Assembly: GCA_947628815.1 (NCBI GenBank)
Contig: CANRBJ010000004.1
Location: 60,213 to 124,212 of the forward strand
DNA length: 64,000 bases
From: an uncultured Clostridia bacterium
Lineage (GTDB): Bacteria > Bacillota > Clostridia > TANB77 > CAG-508
Direction of reading: 5' to 3'
The translations under genes were made by a program, and so were the position numbers. Shown here piece after piece: positions 31,372 to 40,452 of the stretch. Within the stretch, counting starts at the first letter, position 1. Each line of letters starts with the position of its first letter. Below the pieces are notes generated by a model. The model made no database searches. It saw only the letters and a list, made by a program, of their open reading frames with translations, and was not told where the DNA came from.

Positions 31372-32166
31372 TTACTTTATTCCAAAGATTTTTTTAATTT
31401 TTGCCCAAAATCCGCTTTCTCTACCTGGTATAGTTACTTCTATATTTTCTCCTAAAATTCTTCTTGCAATTTCCATATATGCTTTTCCTGAAGGTGCTTT
31501 ACGATTTTGTACAACTGGCTCTCCTTTGTTTGTTTGTGTTACAACATATTCATCATCTGGTACAACTCCTACTAATTGAATTGATAGTAAGTCTACAATA
31601 TCGTCTACATCCATCATTTCTCCTTTTCGAACCATAGTTGGTTTTAAGCGGTTAATAACCAATTCTGGGTTCTTTATTTCAGACGATTCTAATAAACCTA
31701 TAATTCTATCGGCATCTCTAATTGCTGATATTTCAGCTGTTGTTACTACTATTGCACGATTTGCTCCTGCAATTGCGTTTTTAAATCCTTGTTCAATACC
31801 TGCGGGGCAATCAATTAATATATAATCAAATTCTTCTTTTAACTTACTTGTTAATTCTCTCATTTGTTCTTCATTTACGGCACTTTTATCTCTTGTTTGG
31901 GCTGCTGGTAGTAAGAAAAGTTCTTCAAAACGTTTGTCTTTTATAAGGGCTTGTCTTAATTTACATTTTTCTTCTACAACATCAACGATATCGTATACTA
32001 TTCTGTTTTCTAATCCCATAACAACGTCTAAATTTCTTAGTCCTATATCTGTATCTATTAATACAACCTTTTTTCCTTGCATTGCAAGAGCTGAACCAAG
32101 ATTTGCTGTTGTTGTTGTTTTTCCTACTCCACCTTTTCCTGATGTAATAACGATTACTTCTCCCAT
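31372..32166 (-). CDS. minD: septum site-determining ATPase MinD
   Basis: A membrane-associated ParA-type ATPase of 264 residues. It has the deviant Walker motif GKGGVGKTT (residues 10-18), VVLIDTDIGLRNLD, DYILIDCPAG, and a C-terminal amphipathic helix (GFWAKIKKIFG) for membrane binding. First gene of minD-minE-rodA. One CGG is in harmless AGC GGA phase. Confidence 0.97.
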   Translation of the reverse strand: MGEVIVITSGKGGVGKTTTTANLGSALAMQGKKVVLIDTDIGLRNLDVVMGLENRIVYDIVDVVEEKCKLRQALIKDKRFEELFLLPAAQTRDKSAVNEEQMRELTSKLKEEFDYILIDCPAGIEQGFKNAIAGANRAIVVTTAEISAIRDADRIIGLLESSEIKNPELVINRLKPTMVRKGEMMDVDDIVDLLSIQLVGVVPDDEYVVTQTNKGEPVVQNRKAPSGKAYMEIARRILGENIEVTIPGRESGFWAKIKKIFGIK

Positions 32167-32257
32167 ACATTCTCCTCCTAAACTACTTTTATAGTAATTT
32201 TTCTCTATATTTTTAGTATATATATCTTATCTTTTTTTTTGTAAAAAGTCAATGAAT

Positions 32258-33121
32258 TCAAGAAAAAAACATTTCTTGTGCAATTTTTGTAAATTGTTCT
32301 ATTGTTAGTGTTTCTCCTCTTGTGCGTACATCTATGTTTAATTTATTTAAGATATTTGTTATTTCTTCTTTTGAAATATTAAGACTAGAATTTGTTATAG
32401 CATTTATAAGTGTTTTTCTTCTTTGCATAAAGGCTGTTTTTATTAATAAAAACAGTTTATTTTCGTCTTGTACTTTTATTACTGGTTCTTTTCTTAATGT
32501 TAATTTTATTACTTCTGAATTAACTTCTGGTTCTGGTATAAATGCTGAATTTGGCACACTTAGAATTTTTTTTGCTGTTGCATAGTAATATACAGAATAT
32601 GTAATTGCTCCTGAATTTTTTTCTCCTGGAGTTGCAGTTAAACGGTCTGCTACTTCTTTTTGAATCATAACAGTTATACTTTCTATATCTAACTTGTCCT
32701 CTAGTAATTTCATTATAATTGGAGTTGTAATATAATAAGGTAAATTTGCTACTATTTTTACTTGTTTAATGTTTTCATTTTTTTTGTTTTCTTGTATTAA
32801 TTCATTTAAGTCTACTTTTAATACATCTTCATTTATAATTTCAAAATTTTTATACATAAAAAAACGTTCTTTTAAAATAGTTATCATTCTATAATCTAAT
32901 TCAATACAAATAACTTTGCCCGCTTCTTCAAGTAATTTTGCAGTTAGAGTTCCAAGTCCTGGACCTATTTCAATAACTAAGTCCTCTTTGGTTAAATTTG
33001 CTGCATTTTTTATAGTATCTACTACATTATCATCAATAATAAAATTCTGGCCTAATTTTTTGTTTGCTGTAATACCATATTTTTTCATCAAGAATTTAGT
33101 TTCTTCATAAATTTTTCCCAT
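32258..33121 (-). CDS. rsmA: 16S rRNA dimethyladenosine transferase
   Basis: RsmA (KsgA) dimethylates two adjacent adenosines near the 3' end of 16S rRNA. The 287-residue protein has KKLGQNFIID, the SAM motif VIEIGPGLGTLT, and the catalytic NLPYYITTPI. One CGG in harmless GCG GGC phase. Whether it is altered in relation to the unusual decoding cannot be told by eye. Confidence 0.97.
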   Translation of the reverse strand: MGKIYEETKFLMKKYGITANKKLGQNFIIDDNVVDTIKNAANLTKEDLVIEIGPGLGTLTAKLLEEAGKVICIELDYRMITILKERFFMYKNFEIINEDVLKVDLNELIQENKKNENIKQVKIVANLPYYITTPIIMKLLEDKLDIESITVMIQKEVADRLTATPGEKNSGAITYSVYYYATAKKILSVPNSAFIPEPEVNSEVIKLTLRKEPVIKVQDENKLFLLIKTAFMQRRKTLINAITNSSLNISKEEITNILNKLNIDVRTRGETLTIEQFTKIAQEMFFS

Positions 33122-33212
33122 ATTTTATTTTCTGCCCCTCCTTATAAAGATATGATATCATATTTTTTTACTAAAAACTAGATTTACTCTAATATTTACA
33201 GTAAATTCACAT

Positions 33213-33247
33213 AAAAATAACTAAGTAAAACTTACTTAGTTATTTTT
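33213..33247 (-). terminator. terminator of the MazF gene
   Basis: AAAATAACTAAGTAA and its complement around 33217-33247 form a stem with T-runs on both strands, just past the MazF stop. Confidence 0.75.
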
Positions 33248-33250
33248 GTT

Positions 33251-33610
33251 TTATTCTTCTAGCCCAAAACTTACGCCTAGTGCTGAGTTGATTTTATTTA
33301 TTATTTTATTATCATCTATATGGCCTATTTTTTCTTTTAACCTGCTTTTGTCTATAGTTCTAATTTGTTCTGCTAGTACTACTGAATCGGATTTTAGACC
33401 ACAAGACTGACCGCCTAGTTCTATGTGCGTTGGTAGCTTATTTTTTCCTGTTTGCGATGTTATTGCTGCTGCAATTACTGTTGGACTATATTTATTCCCT
33501 GTATCGTTTTGTATAATTAGTACAGGTCTAATTCCGCCTTGCTCAGAACCAACTACTGGACTTAAATCTGCATAAAACATATCTCCTCTTTTTACTATCA
33601 TTTTCTTCAC
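33251..33610 (-). CDS. mazF: MazF/NdoA endoribonuclease toxin
   Basis: The 119-residue protein is a full-length MazF-type mRNA interferase: MIVKRGDMFYADLSPVVGSEQGGIRPVLIIQND is family-typical, and the Arg and Thr active-site residues lie in GIRPVL and AAITSQTGK. In many Firmicutes this gene follows a ribbon-helix-helix antitoxin; none lies here, so the partner is elsewhere or absent. Confidence 0.92.
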   Translation of the reverse strand: MKKMIVKRGDMFYADLSPVVGSEQGGIRPVLIIQNDTGNKYSPTVIAAAITSQTGKNKLPTHIELGGQSCGLKSDSVVLAEQIRTIDKSRLKEKIGHIDDNKIINKINSALGVSFGLEE

Positions 33611-33682
33611 TCCTGTTATTACTACTTTTTTTATTGGATATATTTTAAATTAAGTTTTGAGAATAAAAATATAGTTTTTAAT

Positions 33683-34360
33683 TTATATGTTTTGTTCTTC
33701 ATTTTTTAGTTTGAATGCTAGTATTTCATCTTTACTTGTACTGTTTATTTTTATCTCATTATATTGTATGTACACTAGCTTTTTTTGGTTCATATCTTCT
33801 ATTTCCATTTTGATTGGTTTGTTTGTTTTTTTACTTATGTATAGTTTTTTATATGATATATATTGATTATTACTGTTTTCTACTTTTACTTGCATTATTA
33901 CTTCATCATCTTTTTCTTCGTATTTTGTGTTAGTACTTGATTTGTATTCTTCTATAAAGTCATATAAACATAACGAGTTTTGGGAAATATATTGGTAGTT
34001 TTCATATACTTCATTTAATCCTAAATTTGTGTTTTCTATTTTTAGATTTTTTCCATCATATATTGTTGTTAACCCTTGTATGTTTTGTGGTTCTAGTATT
34101 TCTTGCTTAAATAGATTTGGACTTGCATATTTTTGTTTTAGTTTATATTTATTAGTAGTTTTATTGCTATTAACTTCTAAACTAATTTCGGCTTCATACG
34201 AACTAATATTTAAAATATATTCTTTTATATCTTCAGCTGATTTAATATTATTATTTCCAAATTCTACTGTTTTATAATTATTTTTTTGAAAAAAATATGT
34301 AATGCAACTAACACCAATAATAATTATCATTGCACTTATTATAATTTTTTGTTTTTTCAT
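33683..34360 (-). CDS. LolA-like (GerS-like) exported protein
   Basis: This 225-residue protein has an N-terminal membrane helix (about 6-25) and a beta-rich body with repeated Y.A......N....Y.LKQKY..PN.F.QE patterns, as in the LolA/LppX fold. Clostridial relatives include GerS, a lipoprotein that supports spore germination. The Cys19 in ISC lacks a perfect lipobox, so lipidation is uncertain. Function is inferred from fold only. Confidence 0.6.
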   Translation of the reverse strand: MKKQKIIISAMIIIIGVSCITYFFQKNNYKTVEFGNNNIKSAEDIKEYILNISSYEAEISLEVNSNKTTNKYKLKQKYASPNLFKQEILEPQNIQGLTTIYDGKNLKIENTNLGLNEVYENYQYISQNSLCLYDFIEEYKSSTNTKYEEKDDEVIMQVKVENSNNQYISYKKLYISKKTNKPIKMEIEDMNQKKLVYIQYNEIKINSTSKDEILAFKLKNEEQNI

Positions 34361-34382
34361 AACTTTTACCTCTTTTCTTTTT

Positions 34383-34418
34383 AGAAAAAAAGAATAGCCA
34401 TTTGCTATCCTTTTTTAT
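34383..34418 (-). terminator. terminator of dusB
   Basis: On the minus strand GGATAGC-aaatg-GCTATTC is followed by seven T residues. Confidence 0.75.
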
Positions 34419-34505
34419 TTATATTCTACTTAAACTATAAAAATTCTACTAGACAAGTATTAATTAACCCGTTTATTTAATAAAATTTTTTACTACAAAT
34501 ATTAT

Positions 34506-35474
34506 TTAGAATTTTACTTTCTGCAATACTTCTATTAGTTCTTTTTTATTATCTATATAATTTATTTGAGCCCTTACTTTACTTGCATCATCTATATTTC
34601 TTATGTAATGAGCCATATGTTTTCTTAACTCTTGTATTCCTACTTTTTCCCCTTTTTCTTGTATTTCTAATTCTATATGTTTAATTATAGTTTGAAGTTT
34701 TTCTTCGGTTGATGGTTCTTGTAGTTTTTCCCCTGTTTGCAAGAAATAATTTATCTTTTTAAATATCCATGGATTCCCAATTGCTCCTCTTGCAATCATA
34801 ATTCCATCTACTCCTGTATATTCAAACATTTTTAAAGCTGTTTCTTCATCAACTATATTGCCATTTCCAATAACGGGAATTTTTACACTTTCTTTTACTG
34901 TTTTTATAATATCTAAATCCACTTCTCCACTAAAAAATTCTTGCCTTGTTCTTCCGTGAATTGTAATCATACTTGCTCCTGCTTTTTCTATAATTTGAGC
35001 AGCTTCCTTTGCAACAATGTTTTCTTCATTCCAGCCTTTTCTTATTTTTACACTTACAGGAACCTTAGATACTTTTACTACTTCTTTTACTATTTCTTCT
35101 ATTTTTGATAAATCTAATAATAGTTTACTTCCGTCTCCATTTTTTACAACTTTTGGTGCAGGACATCCCATATTAATGTCTAAAATGTCTGCAAAACTAC
35201 TTACATATTGTGTAGCAACTTTTAAAGATTCTATATCACTTCCAAAAATTTGAGCTTGTATCGGTCTTTTTTCTCCTTCTATATTTAACAATTTTTTTGT
35301 TTTTTGGTCATTGTAAAAAATTGCTTTGCTACTAGCCATTTCTGTACAAACAAGACCTGCTCCATATTGTTTGCATATTATTCTAAATGGCAGGTCTGTA
35401 ATACCTGCCATTGGTGCGAGCAATATATTATTTTCTAATTCTATATCTCCTATTTTTAACTTTTTTAAATACAT
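34506..35474 (-). CDS. dusB: tRNA-dihydrouridine synthase
   Basis: A flavin enzyme that reduces uridines in tRNA. It has LLAPMAGITDLPFR near the start, the catalytic Cys in DINMGCPAPK, GRTR and the FMN phosphate site GIMIARGAIGNPWIF. I prefer the ATG at 35474 (MYLKKLKIG), which has GAGG at good spacing and matches family starts; an upstream ATG at 35504 overlaps the end of the AI-2E gene. Length from 35474 is 322 residues. Confidence 0.93.
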   Translation of the reverse strand: MYLKKLKIGDIELENNILLAPMAGITDLPFRIICKQYGAGLVCTEMASSKAIFYNDQKTKKLLNIEGEKRPIQAQIFGSDIESLKVATQYVSSFADILDINMGCPAPKVVKNGDGSKLLLDLSKIEEIVKEVVKVSKVPVSVKIRKGWNEENIVAKEAAQIIEKAGASMITIHGRTRQEFFSGEVDLDIIKTVKESVKIPVIGNGNIVDEETALKMFEYTGVDGIMIARGAIGNPWIFKKINYFLQTGEKLQEPSTEEKLQTIIKHIELEIQEKGEKVGIQELRKHMAHYIRNIDDASKVRAQINYIDNKKELIEVLQKVKF

Positions 35475-35490
35475 ACAGTTATCCTCTTTC

Positions 35491-36636
35491 TTAAATATTG
35501 CCATTTACTTTACTCTCTTTTATTCTATTTTTGTAATCTATGTAATCTTCTATTAGTATTTTTAATACCGTAAATATAGGAACAGCTAAAAACATTCCTA
35601 GTACTCCAAAATATGCTCCTCCTATTGTTACTGCAAAAATTACTAGTAGTGGACTAATTTTTAAAGAACTTCCTACTATTTTTGGATTTATAATATTTGC
35701 ATCTATTTGTTGTAATATAATTATTACAATTGCAAGCCATATAGCCTGTGTTAGTCCACCTGTAAATATTGTTATTATAATGGTAATTCCTACTCCTACT
35801 ATTGCCCCAAAATATGGTATTAAGTTTGAAACACCTATTAAAAAGCCTAAAAGTATTGCATATTTTACTCCTAAGGTCATCATTGCTATTGATGTTAATA
35901 TTCCAACAAGAATTGCATCTAATATTTGACTTGATAAAAACTTAAAGAAAATTTCATTAGTATTATTAAAGTATTTTCCGACTGAATTATATGTATTTTC
36001 TTTAAATATTGCACTAGCTAACTTTTTAATAAAGTTTAGAATTTGTGTACGTTCTAATAAAATATATATTGATACAATTAATGCTACAAAAAAGTCAAAT
36101 ATTCCAGTTGCTACACCTAAAGCTCCTTTTGCATATTGAGTTATAGTTTCTATGTTTATATATTCTTCTATTTTAATATTAGATAAACTATCCGCTATTT
36201 TTTGTATATCAATTTTTCTTAAAATTGAATCTTCTGGTATATCCCTAAAACCTTGTATTGTATTGTTGTAATAATTTACTAAGTTATTTGCAAGATCTGT
36301 TATACTTGTTTTTAGTGCTGGCACTATAAAATTTATAGCGACAATTATAACAATAAGCGCAATTATATATACTGTCATTATGCTAAGAGATCTTGCTCTT
36401 TTTTTAATAAATTTTATTTTTAATTTACAAAAAAACTTTTCTATTTTTTTGCATGGAATATAAAATAAGTATGCAATTAAAATTCCTATTATAAATGGCA
36501 TTAGTACATCAATTATACCTTTTAACCAATTGGTAATATCATTAAAATTATCTAGAGTTTTATATACAGCAATTACAGCTACTGCAAAAATAAACCAATA
36601 AATCCATCTTCCCCATACATTATATTTTTTTTCCAT
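35491..36636 (-). CDS. AI-2E transporter family (YtvI/PerM-like) membrane protein
   Basis: A 381-residue membrane protein with about eight hydrophobic segments, starting with a helix pair, a cytoplasmic loop rich in Lys (KKIEKFFCKLKIKFIKKRA), and the C-terminal signature GVSNLIPYFGAIVGV followed by PKIVGSSLKISPL. This is the PerM/YtvI (AI-2E transporter) family; YtvI-type members act in sporulation or ion extrusion, the substrate here is unknown. Its stop lies 16 bases before the chosen dusB start. Confidence 0.88.
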   Translation of the reverse strand: MEKKYNVWGRWIYWFIFAVAVIAVYKTLDNFNDITNWLKGIIDVLMPFIIGILIAYLFYIPCKKIEKFFCKLKIKFIKKRARSLSIMTVYIIALIVIIVAINFIVPALKTSITDLANNLVNYYNNTIQGFRDIPEDSILRKIDIQKIADSLSNIKIEEYINIETITQYAKGALGVATGIFDFFVALIVSIYILLERTQILNFIKKLASAIFKENTYNSVGKYFNNTNEIFFKFLSSQILDAILVGILTSIAMMTLGVKYAILLGFLIGVSNLIPYFGAIVGVGITIIITIFTGGLTQAIWLAIVIIILQQIDANIINPKIVGSSLKISPLLVIFAVTIGGAYFGVLGMFLAVPIFTVLKILIEDYIDYKNRIKESKVNGNI

Positions 36637-36648
36637 ACACCCTCCTTA

Positions 36649-37404
36649 TTATATATCAATTTCTAATCCTACTGGACAATGATCACTTCCATACACATCT
36701 TTAAATATGTAAGCATCTTTTATTTTTTCTTTTGCATCATCTGATACAATAAAATAATCTATTCTCCAACCAATGTTTTTTTCTCGCGCATTTCCCATAT
36801 ATGACCACCATGTATATTCTACTTTTTCTGGATATATATATCTAAATGAATCTGTAAAATTGGCTTTTAATAGTTCAGTCATTTTATTTCTTTCTTCATC
36901 TGTGAAACCTGCATTTCTACGATTTGTTTTTGGGTTTTTTAAATCTATTTCTTCATGTGCTACATTTAAGTCCCCACACATTATTACTTTCTTTTTCTTA
37001 TTTAATTTTGTAAGATATTTTCTTATTTCATCTTCCCATATCATTCGATAGTCTAACCTTTCTAATTCTCTTTTAGAATTCGGCACATATATATTTACTA
37101 AATAAAATTCCTTATATTCTAATGTTATAACTCTTCCTTCTTGATCATGCTCTTTTATACCTATTCCGTAACTTACTGAAATTGGTTCTATTTTTGTAAA
37201 AATAGCTGTTCCTGAATATCCTTTTTTTATCGCACTATTCCAGTATTGTTTATATCCATTTAGTTCAAAATTTTCTATTTGACCTTCTTGCATTTTGGTT
37301 TCTTGTATGCAAAATATATCAGCATTTACTTCATAAAAAAAGTCTTCAAATCCTTTTTTTAATACAGCTCTTAACCCATTTACATTCCATGAAATTATTT
37401 TCAT
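36649..37404 (-). CDS. exoA: exodeoxyribonuclease III (AP endonuclease)
   Basis: A Mg-dependent AP endonuclease of the Xth family for base-excision repair. It starts MKIISWNVNGLRA and has CIQETK, CGDLNVAHEEIDL and YGSDHCPV, the catalytic motifs. I chose the ATG at 37404, preceded by TAGGAGG, rather than an upstream one that adds seven residues. 251 residues, usual length. Confidence 0.96.
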   Translation of the reverse strand: MKIISWNVNGLRAVLKKGFEDFFYEVNADIFCIQETKMQEGQIENFELNGYKQYWNSAIKKGYSGTAIFTKIEPISVSYGIGIKEHDQEGRVITLEYKEFYLVNIYVPNSKRELERLDYRMIWEDEIRKYLTKLNKKKKVIMCGDLNVAHEEIDLKNPKTNRRNAGFTDEERNKMTELLKANFTDSFRYIYPEKVEYTWWSYMGNAREKNIGWRIDYFIVSDDAKEKIKDAYIFKDVYGSDHCPVGLEIDI

Positions 37405-37473
37405 ACAAATCCTCCTATATTGCATTTTATTATATATGATTTTTCTATATTTTGCAAATGTTATTTGTGCAAT

Positions 37474-37827
37474 TTACATAATTTGCTTTATATGGTTTAT
37501 TTTGCATTTATTGTTACATATATATACTTCTATTACATCTATACGTATAAATTCATTTTCTAAATGCCTTTTATAAATGTAATATTTCGTAGCTTTAGTT
37601 AAATGCTTTTGCTTAGTTCTATCTACTGCTTCTATTGGTACTCCAAATTTTTTATTTGTTCTTGTTTTTACTTCTATAAATACAATTTCATCTTTATCCA
37701 TTGCTATTATATCTATTTCACCTTGTTTGCACTTAAAGTTTCTTTCTAATATTTTATATTCTTGTTTTTCTAAGTATTTAACTGCTAAATTTTCTCCTAA
37801 CTTTCCTATTTCATGCCTTATGTACAT
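37474..37827 (-). CDS. yraN: UPF0102 (YraN-like) nuclease-fold protein
   Basis: The 117-residue protein has GKLGENLAVKYLEKQEYKILERNF and the GEIDIIAMDKDEIVFIEVKTR core, a PD-(D/E)XK nuclease-like fold. It lies 4 bases after dprA, as part of a yifB-dprA-yraN unit. The cellular role of the family is not settled; a link to DNA processing is suggested by its neighbours. Confidence 0.92.
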   Translation of the reverse strand: MYIRHEIGKLGENLAVKYLEKQEYKILERNFKCKQGEIDIIAMDKDEIVFIEVKTRTNKKFGVPIEAVDRTKQKHLTKATKYYIYKRHLENEFIRIDVIEVYICNNKCKINHIKQIM

Positions 37828-37831
37828 ATAA

Positions 37832-38699
37832 TCATTCCTTTACTTTAAATTCGTTTCCTGGTAACTGAACTATTAGCTCTTCTAATTCGAGCATTGTTAA
37901 AATTTGTGAAATTTCTTGAATATTTTTTCCTGTTTTTTTACAGATATCGTTAATATGTATTGGCGTTTTTGAAATTAGTTCATATACTTGTTTTTGTTCT
38001 TTATTCATTTGTAGTTTTTCTTGTTCTGCTATTTCATTACTTTTTTCGTTTTCAATAATATTTATAATTTCTTGTGGCTTTATAATTAATTTTGCTCCTT
38101 CTTGTATAAGTTTGTTTGTTCCATACCCACATCTACTATCTATATTACTTGGAAGGCAACATATTGTTTTTCCTTGCTCTTTTGCATATTTTGCGGTTAT
38201 TGCTGTTCCGCTTCTATACTCTGCTTCAACTACTAATACTACATCAGACATCCCGCTTATTATACGATTTCGTTTTGGAAAATTTGATTTTTTTGCTTCC
38301 ACATTTGGGGCATATTCTGTTATAATGCATCCACAATTTTCAAGTATTTTGTGGAATAACCATTCATTTTCTTTTGGGTAAATTTTATTAAAACCTCCTC
38401 CAAGTACTGCAATTGTTTTTCCGGATTTGTTCTAATGCACCTATATGTGATGCTTCGTCTATTCCAATTGCCAGTCCACTTACTATGCAGATGTTTTCTT
38501 TTGATAGCTCTTTTGCAAAATACATCGAAGATTTTCTGCCATAGTTTGTACAGTCCCTAGAACCTACCATTGCTAATATATTAGTTTTGTTTAATAACTC
38601 ATAATTCCCAACTGCATATATTTTTTCTGGGTAATCTTTTATATTTAATAATTTTTTAGGATATCTTTTATCTTTATATGAGATTGTTAAATATTCCAT
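37832..38699 (-). CDS. dprA: DNA processing protein DprA, +1 shift at CGG 38421
   Basis: DprA loads RecA on incoming single-stranded DNA in transformation. The N-terminal part has IYAVGNYELLN and MVGSRDCTNYG, then SGLAIGIDEASHIGALEQI. There an in-frame CGG (38421) leads to a stop after eleven codons. Skipping the C gives EQI-GKTIAVLGGGFNKIYP, matching the family's TIAVLG.G. pattern, and continues through FPKRNRIISG to a winged-helix C-terminal domain. Total 288 residues, slightly short because the N-terminal SAM domain is missing. Confidence 0.93.
38421..38423 (-). other. in-frame CGG, +1 shift site (dprA)
   Basis: ATC then CGG AAA AAC, stop after eleven codons; skipping C gives ATC GGA AAA ACA (I G K T) of the Rossmann-like core. 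Confidence 0.94.
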
Positions 38700-38719
38700 T
38701 TTTCACCTACTTACATTAA

Positions 38720-40262
38720 TTAATTTTTCCAATATTTTCGGTCTAAACTCCTATATTGAATTGCTTCTGCAATATGACCGAACTTCTATATCCTGCTTTT
38801 TATCCAAATCTGCAATTGTTCTTGCTACTTTTAGAATTCTTGCATGTGCTCTTGCACTTAGGTTTAGTTTTTTAAAAGCATTTTGTAATAATTTATTTCC
38901 TTTTTCATCTAATTTACAATATTGTTCTATTAGTTTTGGGGTTAATTCCGAATTGGAATAGATGTTTAAATCTTTATACCTCTGAATTTGAATTTTTCTT
39001 GCAGAATTTACTCTTTTTCTTATATCATCTGATGTTTCACAAGGTACAAAAGAGTTTAATTTTTGATATTTTACGGGTGTTACTTCTACTTGTATGTCTA
39101 TTCTATCTAATAGTGGCCCGCTTATTTTTCCCATGTATTTTGCTATTGCTTTTGGTGTACAAGTACATTCTTTTTCTTTTGAACCATAATAGCCACATCC
39201 GACATGGATTCATTGATGCTACAAACATAAAATTACACGGATATGTTAGTGTTGCATTTACTCTTGCTATTGTTACTATTTTATCTTCTAATGGTCCACG
39301 CAATACTTCTAGTGTGCTTCTATTAAATTCTGGTAGTTCGTCTAAGAATAGAACACCAAAATGTGCTAAGCTTATTTCGCCTGGTTTTGGAATTCTTCCG
39401 TCCTCCTACGAGTGAGCTTGCAGAAACTGTATGATGTGGTGACCTGTATGGTCTTGTTGTAAGAATTGGTGTATCTTTTGAAAGAGTTCCCGCTATGCTA
39501 TGAATTTTTGTAACTTCAAGTGCTTCTTCGAATGTTAGGTCTGGCAAAATTGATGGAATTCTTCTTGCTAGCATAGTTTTTCCGAGAGCCGTGGACTTCC
39601 TACCATAAGTAGGTTATGGCCGGCCTGCTGCTGCAACTTCTAATGCGCGTTTTATGTTTTCTTGACCTTTTACTTCTGAAAAATCTAAACTGTATTTTTT
39701 ATTATTATTAAATAATTCTTCTATATTCGATTTTTCAGATAAAATTTCTTGTTCATTATTTAAATATTTAACCAATTGGTTTAAGTGTTCTATTCCTATT
39801 ACATCAATTCCTTCAACAATTGATGCTTCTTTTTTATTTTCATTTGGTACGATAATTCTTTTTATTCCTAAATTTTTAGCTTCAATACACATTGGTAAAA
39901 TTCCATTAATTTTTTTAACAGTTCCATCTAAGGACAATTCTCCTACAAAAACCGTATCTTCCAGATTCTGTTTATGAATTTCCTCAAAGTTCATAAGTAT
40001 ACCTACTGCAATTGGTAAATCAAAAAAAGATCCTTCCTTTTTTGTATTTGCAGGTGCAAGATTTACAACAATTTTTCTACTTTGAAACTCATATCCAGAA
40101 TTTTTAATTGCTGTTCTAACTCTCTCTTTAGATTCTTTTACGCTAATATCTGGAAGTCCTACAACTTCCCAGCTTGGCATTCCGTGCTGAAACATCAACT
40201 TGCACTTCAATAAGATATCCTTCTAACCCATGAAGTGACATACTTTTAATAATTGATAACAT
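38720..40262 (-). CDS. yifB: YifB/ComM AAA+ ATPase, seven +1 shifts at CGG
   Basis: A Mg-chelatase-like AAA+ protein (ComM group, branch migration in transformation). From the ATG at 40262, seven in-frame CGG triplets occur, each in phase only after the previous shift: 40182, 39620, 39589, 39582, 39398, 39199, 38778. Removing their C restores [39 protein letters not shown] (P-loop), [29 protein letters not shown] and [18 protein letters not shown]. The span is 1543 bases; minus seven it is exactly 512 codons (511 residues), a typical YifB length. The end lies 21 bases before dprA. Confidence 0.95.
38778..38780 (-). other. in-frame CGG, +1 shift site 7 (yifB)
   Basis: GTT then CGG TCA TAT, stop nine codons later; skipping C gives GTT GGT CAT ATT (V G H I) before [11 protein letters not shown]. 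Confidence 0.93.
39199..39201 (-). other. in-frame CGG, +1 shift site 6 (yifB)
   Basis: TGT then CGG ATG TGG; skipping C gives TGT GGA TGT GGC (C G C G) in the NPCxCGYYG motif. Confidence 0.94.
39398..39400 (-). other. in-frame CGG, +1 shift site 5 (yifB)
   Basis: GGA then CGG AAG AAT; skipping C gives GGA GGA AGA ATT (G G R I) in [13 protein letters not shown]. Confidence 0.94.
39582..39584 (-). other. in-frame CGG, +1 shift site 4 (yifB P-loop)
   Basis: TCT then CGG AAA AAC; skipping C gives TCT GGA AAA ACT (S G K T), the P-loop lysine context. Only one codon separates it from site 3. Confidence 0.95.
39589..39591 (-). other. in-frame CGG, +1 shift site 3 (yifB P-loop)
   Basis: CCA then CGG CTC TCG; skipping C gives CCA GGC TCT (P G S), the first P-loop glycine. 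Confidence 0.95.
39620..39622 (-). other. in-frame CGG, +1 shift site 2 (yifB)
   Basis: GGC then CGG CCA TAA in frame zero; skipping C gives GGC GGC CAT AAC (G G H N). Confidence 0.94.
40182..40184 (-). other. in-frame CGG, +1 shift site 1 (yifB)
   Basis: GCA then CGG AAT GCC; skipping C gives GCA GGA ATG CCA (A G M P) in the VSAGxPxxxVVGLPD motif. Confidence 0.95.
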
Positions 40263-40343
40263 GTATTCTCCTTTCCTTTAATTAATATTAAATTTATGTA
40301 TAATTTTTCTTTCATTATAAACAATAAATTAATAATATTTTTA

Positions 40344-40372
40344 TTGACATTTGTTAATAATTATAATATTAT
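40344..40372 (+). promoter_or_regulatory. promoter of the 40.4-kb small RNA candidate
   Basis: A perfect TTGACA (40344-40349) and TATTAT (40367-40372) with a 17-base spacer; alternative -10 hexamers TATAAT overlap it at 40362 and 40370. Confidence 0.55.
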
Positions 40373-40379
40373 AATAATA

Positions 40380-40452
40380 GGATAGTCTTTTACTAGTTAA
40401 AAGATGTATAGAGGTTTCCCACTGAACCAGTAATCAGTGGATTATTTTTTTG
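40380..40452 (+). ncRNA. small RNA candidate with intrinsic terminator
   Basis: Downstream of the promoter, about 73 bases hold a hairpin CTTTT-actagtt-AAAAG (40387-40403) and a terminator hairpin CCACTGA-accagtaa-TCAGTGG (40419-40440) followed by ATTATTTTTTT. No ORF or tRNA fits. It ends against the stop of the converging RelE-like gene. The class is unknown to me. Confidence 0.55.
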
